The position numbers were made by a program, and so were the translations under genes. From Mesostigma viride (taxonomy: Eukaryota; Streptophyta; Mesostigmatophyceae; Mesostigmatales; Mesostigmataceae), in contig RPFO01000079.1 in NCBI GenBank assembly GCA_009746045.1, positions 4,240,271 to 4,300,270 on the forward strand: a DNA stretch of 60,000 nt, written 5' to 3'. Positions 55,869 through 60,000 of this stretch are shown here, one piece after another. Under the pieces are notes generated by a model. It did no database searches. It saw only the letters and a list, made by a program, of their open reading frames with translations, and was not told the origin of the DNA. Numbering within the stretch: position 1 is the first letter of the stretch; every line of letters begins with the position of its first letter.

Positions 55869-56256
55869 TATCCGAGCTTTTGCTCACCTTATCTGCGGTA
55901 TAGCGGGACTACGGAAGTCTGGGGTGCGGCCGAATAGAATTGCCGCGTAAGACTAGGAGGAGGAGGTGCGCCGGCTGTGACCGGTAGGGTTCGTTCCGCC
56001 TGTGTGCGGTCTACCGCCTGCGCGCGGTAGAAAGAATTAGAAAATCTGTACGAATTTGTGAAAACGAACCTTTAATAGCAGTGGCACAAGTGACGGGGGA
56101 AGGGTAGGGGCAGACCTGGCGCAGCGCCAGCGCCAGCGCCGGTACCGTTGCAATTTCGGTACCAACGCCAGTGCCAGCGCCGCGCCAGCCTGACGGCCCT
56201 TGTGGTCTAGCATTTAGGCAGACGAGGCAATGGCAGCAAAGCCTCTTTTGGTCCCC
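55869..56256 (+). repeat. E9 repeat A, copy 1
   Basis: 388 bp, identical by eye to 57954-58341. Starts TATCCGAGC and ends TTTTGGTCCCC. Contains a GCGCCAGC-rich run near 56120-56190. Confidence 0.94.
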
Positions 56257-56288
56257 AATTTGCTGGCATATGCTGCCAACGTGACTAA

Positions 56289-56494
56289 AGTTACGTTAAA
56301 TAGTGACGGAACCTTTTGCCGCCTGAGGCAAATCGGTCCGTAACACTATTTTGCCCGGAATAACCACTTCCGAGCACCCAAGTTAATTCGGCCGAATTAA
56401 CTTGGGTGCTCGGAAGTGGTTATTCCGGGCAAAATAGTGTTACGGACCGATTTGCCTCAGGCGGCAAAAGGTTCCGTCACTATTTAACGTAACT
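56289..56494. repeat. Foldback palindrome unit 1
   Basis: 206 bp, two ~103-bp arms meeting at TTCGGCCGAA. Outer ends AGTTACG/CGTAACT. The arms are almost perfect complements, so the strand can fold into one long hairpin. Confidence 0.93.
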
Positions 56495-56625
56495 AAAACC
56501 TGGCCTCGTGGAGGGGGACGAAGAGCCCGAGACATCCGCCTAGGCCGCTGAGCACGCACCACTAAATGCGCCGGAGCTGCCTCAGTGAGGATTCGAACCC
56601 CTGACCTCCAAGGTGCACAGGTTTT
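56495..56625. repeat. Spacer S between foldback units 1 and 2
   Basis: 131 bp. It is an inverted, partly diverged copy of 56832-56955. On the minus strand it has GGGGTTCGAATCC, a Pol III B-box-like sequence. No complete tRNA fold is seen. Confidence 0.8.
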
Positions 56626-56831
56626 AGTTACGTTAAATAGTGACGGAACCTTTTGCCGCCTGAGGCAAATCGGTCCGTAACACTATTTTGCCCGGAATAA
56701 CCACTTCCGAGCACCCAAGTTAATTCGGCCGAATTAACTTGGGTGCTCGGAAGTGGTTATTCCGGGCAAAATAGTGTTACGGACCGATTTGCCTCAGGCG
56801 GCAAAAGGTTCCGTCACTATTTAACCTAACT
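56626..56831. repeat. Foldback palindrome unit 2
   Basis: 206 bp, same arms. Its left end AGTTACG matches unit 1 and its right end CCTAACT matches unit 3, so it is a hybrid of the two. Confidence 0.93.
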
Positions 56832-56955
56832 AAAACCTGTGCACCTTGGAGGTCAGGGGTTCGAATCCGGACAGCTCCGGCGCATTTAGTGGTGCGTGCT
56901 CAGTGGCCCAGGCGGATGTCTCATATTCAACCCACCCTCCACGAGGCCAGGTTTT
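56832..56955. repeat. Spacer S' (inverted copy of S)
   Basis: 124 bp, inverted relative to 56495-56625, with GGGGTTCGAATCC on the plus strand. Some segments are replaced between the two copies (GGACAGCTCC against CTCACTGAGGCAGCTCC). Confidence 0.8.
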
Positions 56956-57161
56956 AGTTAGGTTAAATAGTGACGGAACCTTTTGCCGCCTGAGGCAAAT
57001 CGGTCCGTAACACTATTTTGCCCGGAATAACCACTTCCGAGCACCCAAGTTAATTCGGCCGAATTAACTTGGGTGCTCGGAAGTGGTTATTCCGGGCAAA
57101 ATAGTGTTACGGACCGATTTGCCTCAGGCGGCAAAAGGTTCCGTCACTATTTAACCTAACT
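56956..57161. repeat. Foldback palindrome unit 3
   Basis: 206 bp, ends AGTTAGG/CCTAACT. The single arm in E3 (23935-24039) also starts AGTTAGG. Confidence 0.93.
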
Positions 57162-57786
57162 ACTAATTCGCTATGGCGATTATTAGACGGGCTAACGGCC
57201 TTGCCGCTGCGGCGGGAGGGCTGGAAATTTAATCAGTTATGTTAGCCGCGCGCAAGGAGAGCGGCGGCTCGAAATTTGGCCCTCTATCGGCCCAGATTGG
57301 AGAAGTGGGGTGCATCTAGGTCCGCGGGGCCGCGGGATGGAAAAATAACATAAAATAATGCACTACGATTTCGTAGACTGAGTGACGTATGAGATAGCGG
57401 CCTTCCTGAAGGGATGGAAGCGCAGGAAATTGAGGCGTCAATTGGCCTGCGGGGCAGCCTGCCCAGTCGCCATGGTTAGAAATCCTCAAGTCCGGACCGG
57501 AGTCGGGGGGACGATACCCCCCCAACTTCGCCTTTCCAATGCACGCTCTGCATACCACGTGGGAGGGAACGAGATGCTCGACCCCGCTGGGGACCTTGCC
57601 GCCTTGCCATGAGATGTGACGGGGGTAGCGGCAGCATAGGCGGGGGACGAGCTGGCATGAGAGGGGGGCGCCCTACTAACCGACGGCGACATTGCAGCGG
57701 TATCACCGGAATTGACAACAACCCGACGTGGCGGATGTGAAACGACGTTCCGGATTTGCTGACGAAGTCGGCCAGGAAGGGAAGGT
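57162..57786. other. E9 long-spacer remainder
   Basis: About 625 bp without a gene. Short open frames only; no domain recognised. Confidence 0.6.
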
Positions 57787-57953
57787 GGGGAATAGGCATA
57801 AGTCCGCTTTAGTGGCAGCCACCCAAAGACCCCCTTTAGCACTTGTTAGGAGCCCTACAGTGCATGTTGGCTCTATTAAGCTGTACTTATTTGTAAAAAA
57901 CTATTGTTGTCTGGTGCAGCCCAAGCGTCAGTAGGTTAGCGTTAGAAGTGGAT
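57787..57953 (+). repeat. E9 repeat B, copy 1
   Basis: 167 bp, repeated at 58389-58555. Starts GGGGAATAGGC and ends GAAGTGGAT. Confidence 0.93.
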
Positions 57954-58341
57954 TATCCGAGCTTTTGCTCACCTTATCTGCGGTATAGCGGGACTACGGA
58001 AGTCTGGGGTGCGGCCGAATAGAATTGCCGCGTAAGACTAGGAGGAGGAGGTGCGCCGGCTGTGACCGGTAGGGTTCGTTCCGCCTGTGTGCGGTCTACC
58101 GCCTGCGCGCGGTAGAAAGAATTAGAAAATCTGTACGAATTTGTGAAAACGAACCTTTAATAGCAGTGGCACAAGTGACGGGGGAAGGGTAGGGGCAGAC
58201 CTGGCGCAGCGCCAGCGCCAGCGCCGGTACCGTTGCAATTTCGGTACCAACGCCAGTGCCAGCGCCGCGCCAGCCTGACGGCCCTTGTGGTCTAGCATTT
58301 AGGCAGACGAGGCAATGGCAGCAAAGCCTCTTTTGGTCCCC
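57954..58341 (+). repeat. E9 repeat A, copy 2
   Basis: Directly abuts repeat B copy 1 (GTGGAT/TATCCGAG). Confidence 0.94.
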
Positions 58342-58388
58342 CACCCACCCACCCTGAACTTGTTATACCAGTTGTCCAAAAGAGGCCA
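58342..58388 (+). other. E9 short spacer with C-rich (G-quadruplex-type) run
   Basis: CCCACCCACCCACCC at its start, joined to the preceding CCCC. It is the complement of the GGGT run in the short spacer of E5 and is at the same relative place. Confidence 0.7.
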
Positions 58389-58555
58389 GGGGAATAGGCA
58401 TAAGTCCACTTTAGTGGCAGCCACCCAAAGACCCCCTTTAGCACTTGTTAGGAGCCCTACAGTGCATGTTGGCTCTATTAAGCTGTACTTATTTGTAAAA
58501 AACTATTGTTGTCTGGTGCAGCCCAAGCGTCAGTAGGTTAGCGTTAGAAGTGGAT
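58389..58555 (+). repeat. E9 repeat B, copy 2
   Basis: Ends GTGGAT directly against minisatellite TCACACGTAC. Confidence 0.93.
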
Positions 58556-60000
58556 TCACACGTACATACACCGCGCACGCAAGGGACGGCTGCACTCACA
58601 TGTACACACACCATGCACGTAGATCCACCGCGCACGCAAGGGACGGCTACCCACACACGTACATCCACTGCGCACGCACGGGTCGACTGCACACACATGT
58701 ACATACACCGCGCACGCAAGGGCCGGCTGCACTCACATGTACATACACCATGCACGCAAGGGGCGAGTGCGCACACACGTACATCCACCGCGCACGCAAG
58801 GGGCGAGTGCACACACACGTACATACACCGCGCACGCAAGGGCCGGCTGCACACACACGTCTATCCACCGCGCACGCAAGGAGCGACTGCACGCACACTT
58901 ACACACACACCGCGCACGCAAGGGGCGACTGCACACACACGTACATCCACCATGCACGCGAGGAGCGGCTGCACTCACATGTACATACACCGCGCACGCA
59001 AGGGGCAACTGCCCACACATGTACGTACACTGCGCACGCAAGGGGCAGCTGCACTCACACGTACATACACCGCGCACGCAAGGGACGGCTGCACTCACAT
59101 GTACACACACCATGCACGTAGATCCACCGCGCACGCAAGGGACGGCTACCCACACACGTACATCCACTGCGCACGCACGGGTCGACTGCACACACATGTA
59201 CATACACCGCGCACGCAAGGGCCGGCTGCACTCACATGTACATACACCATGCACGCAAGGGGCGAGTGCGCACACACGTACATCCACCGCGCACGCAAGG
59301 GGCGAGTGCACACACACGTACATACACCGCGCACGCAAGGGCCGGCTGCACTCACGTGTACATACACCATGCACGCAAGGGGCGAGTGCGCACACACGTA
59401 CATACACCGCGCACGCAAGGGGCGAGTGCACACAAACGTACATACACCGCGCACGCAAGGGCCGGCTGCACACACACGTACACACACCATGCACGCCAGG
59501 GCCGGCTGCACACACATATACACAAACCATGCACGGAAGGGACGGCTGCACACAAACGTACATACACCGCGCACGCAAGGGCCGGCTGCACACACACGTA
59601 CACACACCATGCACGCAAGGGCCGGCTGCACACACATGCACGTACACACACCATGCACGCAAGGGGCGGCTGCACACACATGTACACACACCATGCACGC
59701 AAGGGGCGGCTGCACACACACGTACACACACCGCGCACGTAGATCCACCGCGCACGCAAGGGACGGCTACCCACACACGTACATCCACTGCGCACGCACG
59801 GGGCGACTGCACACACATGTACATACACCATGCACGCAAGGGGCGGCTGCACACACACGTACATACACCATGCACACAAGGGGCGAGTGCAAACACATGT
59901 ACATACACCATGCACGCAAGGGCCGGCATGCACAGAAACGTACATACAACGCGCACGCAAGGGGCAACTGCACACACACGTACACACACCATGCACGGAA
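58556..60000. repeat. 40-bp minisatellite, block 7, runs off the window
   Basis: Continues the block 6 array after E9. 58600-58740 and 59100-59230 are near copies, and 59720-60000 repeats the ~54160-54440 and ~55430-55700 order of variants. Confidence 0.96.

Larger units (their letters stand above)
55869..58555 (+). mobile_element. E9: split-direct-repeat element, no target duplication
   Basis: Order: A (55869-56256, 388 bp), long spacer (56257-57786), B (57787-57953, 167 bp), A (57954-58341), short spacer (58342-58388), B (58389-58555). A copies look identical; the B copies differ at one base (AGTCCG/AGTCCA). Left flank CTGCAC and right flank TCACACG join into ordinary minisatellite with no duplicated bases. 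The layout A-long-B/A-short-B and the lack of duplication fit a PAT/DIRS-type or circle-derived element. No ORF for recombinase or RT is present. The long spacer holds three foldback palindromes. Confidence 0.7.

Noticed and set aside
56832-56955. tRNA gene in the foldback spacers
   Set aside because: There is a good B box, but no matching A box at the right distance and order, and no cloverleaf could be drawn.
55869-58555. E9 as a Helitron or a plain LTR retrotransposon
   Set aside because: There is no TC start or CTRR end with hairpin, and no 5-bp duplication. The long region lies inside one repeat unit and not between two intact units, which does not fit LTRs flanking an internal region.

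Overview
This window is eukaryotic repeat DNA with no recognisable host gene. The base layer is one 40-bp minisatellite array, seen in seven blocks that total about 12 kb. Nested mobile elements make up the rest. LTR retrotransposons with perfect 5-bp target duplications, eukaryotic TATA and AATAAA signals, and initiator-Met-type primer sites (TGGTATCGGAG) point to a eukaryote. An alga or other plant-related protist is plausible but cannot be shown from this sequence.

Layout. 1-341 is an antisense LTR piece (E8 family) inserted in an E7-family LTR end (342-515). Minisatellite 516-2890. Element E1 (2891-26223, duplication CAAGG) is a gag-protease copia relic. Its 5' LTR holds the small non-coding element E2 (3303-5309, GGCAT) and its 3' LTR holds the 16.8-kb element E3 (8827-25628, ACAAG). 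E3 in turn holds E4 (14143-22311, minus strand, GTCAC) and a 105-bp foldback arm. Minisatellite 26224-27348. E5 (27349-29311) is a non-coding split-direct-repeat element. Minisatellite 29312-32732. E6 (32733-41219, GCTAC). Minisatellite 41220-42192. E7 (42193-44866, ACATG) is non-coding. Minisatellite 44867-45880. E8 (45881-53902, CTTAC). Minisatellite 53903-55868. E9 (55869-58555) is a second split-direct-repeat element carrying three foldback palindromes. Minisatellite 58556-60000.

The main result is an unusual LTR-retrotransposon group: E3, E4, E6 and E8. In all four the retropepsin-like protease lies AFTER integrase and before reverse transcriptase (GAG-IN-PR-RT-RNaseH). Ty1/copia has GAG-PR-IN-RT-RH and Ty3/gypsy has GAG-PR-RT-RH-IN. 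All four also have HGDD at the RT catalytic box instead of YVDD, a short DD(29-31)E integrase spacing, and LTR ends that start AGTT/end AACT (E4 ends AAAT) instead of TG...CA. They lack the initiator-Met primer site used by E1, E2 and E7. There are two sublineages. E3/E6 have two zinc knuckles and gag fused in frame to pol. E4/E8 have an extra ORF before gag, and gag ends in UGA-CU followed by in-frame pol, which suggests stop-codon readthrough.

E8 is the best-preserved copy: gag and pol are each open. E3, E4 and E6 are broken mainly by single-base deletions although their LTR pairs are identical or nearly so. E1 (TG...CA ends, classical gag-PR start) represents a second, ordinary copia lineage. 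E2 and E7 share its ends and primer site and are probably non-autonomous passengers of that type.
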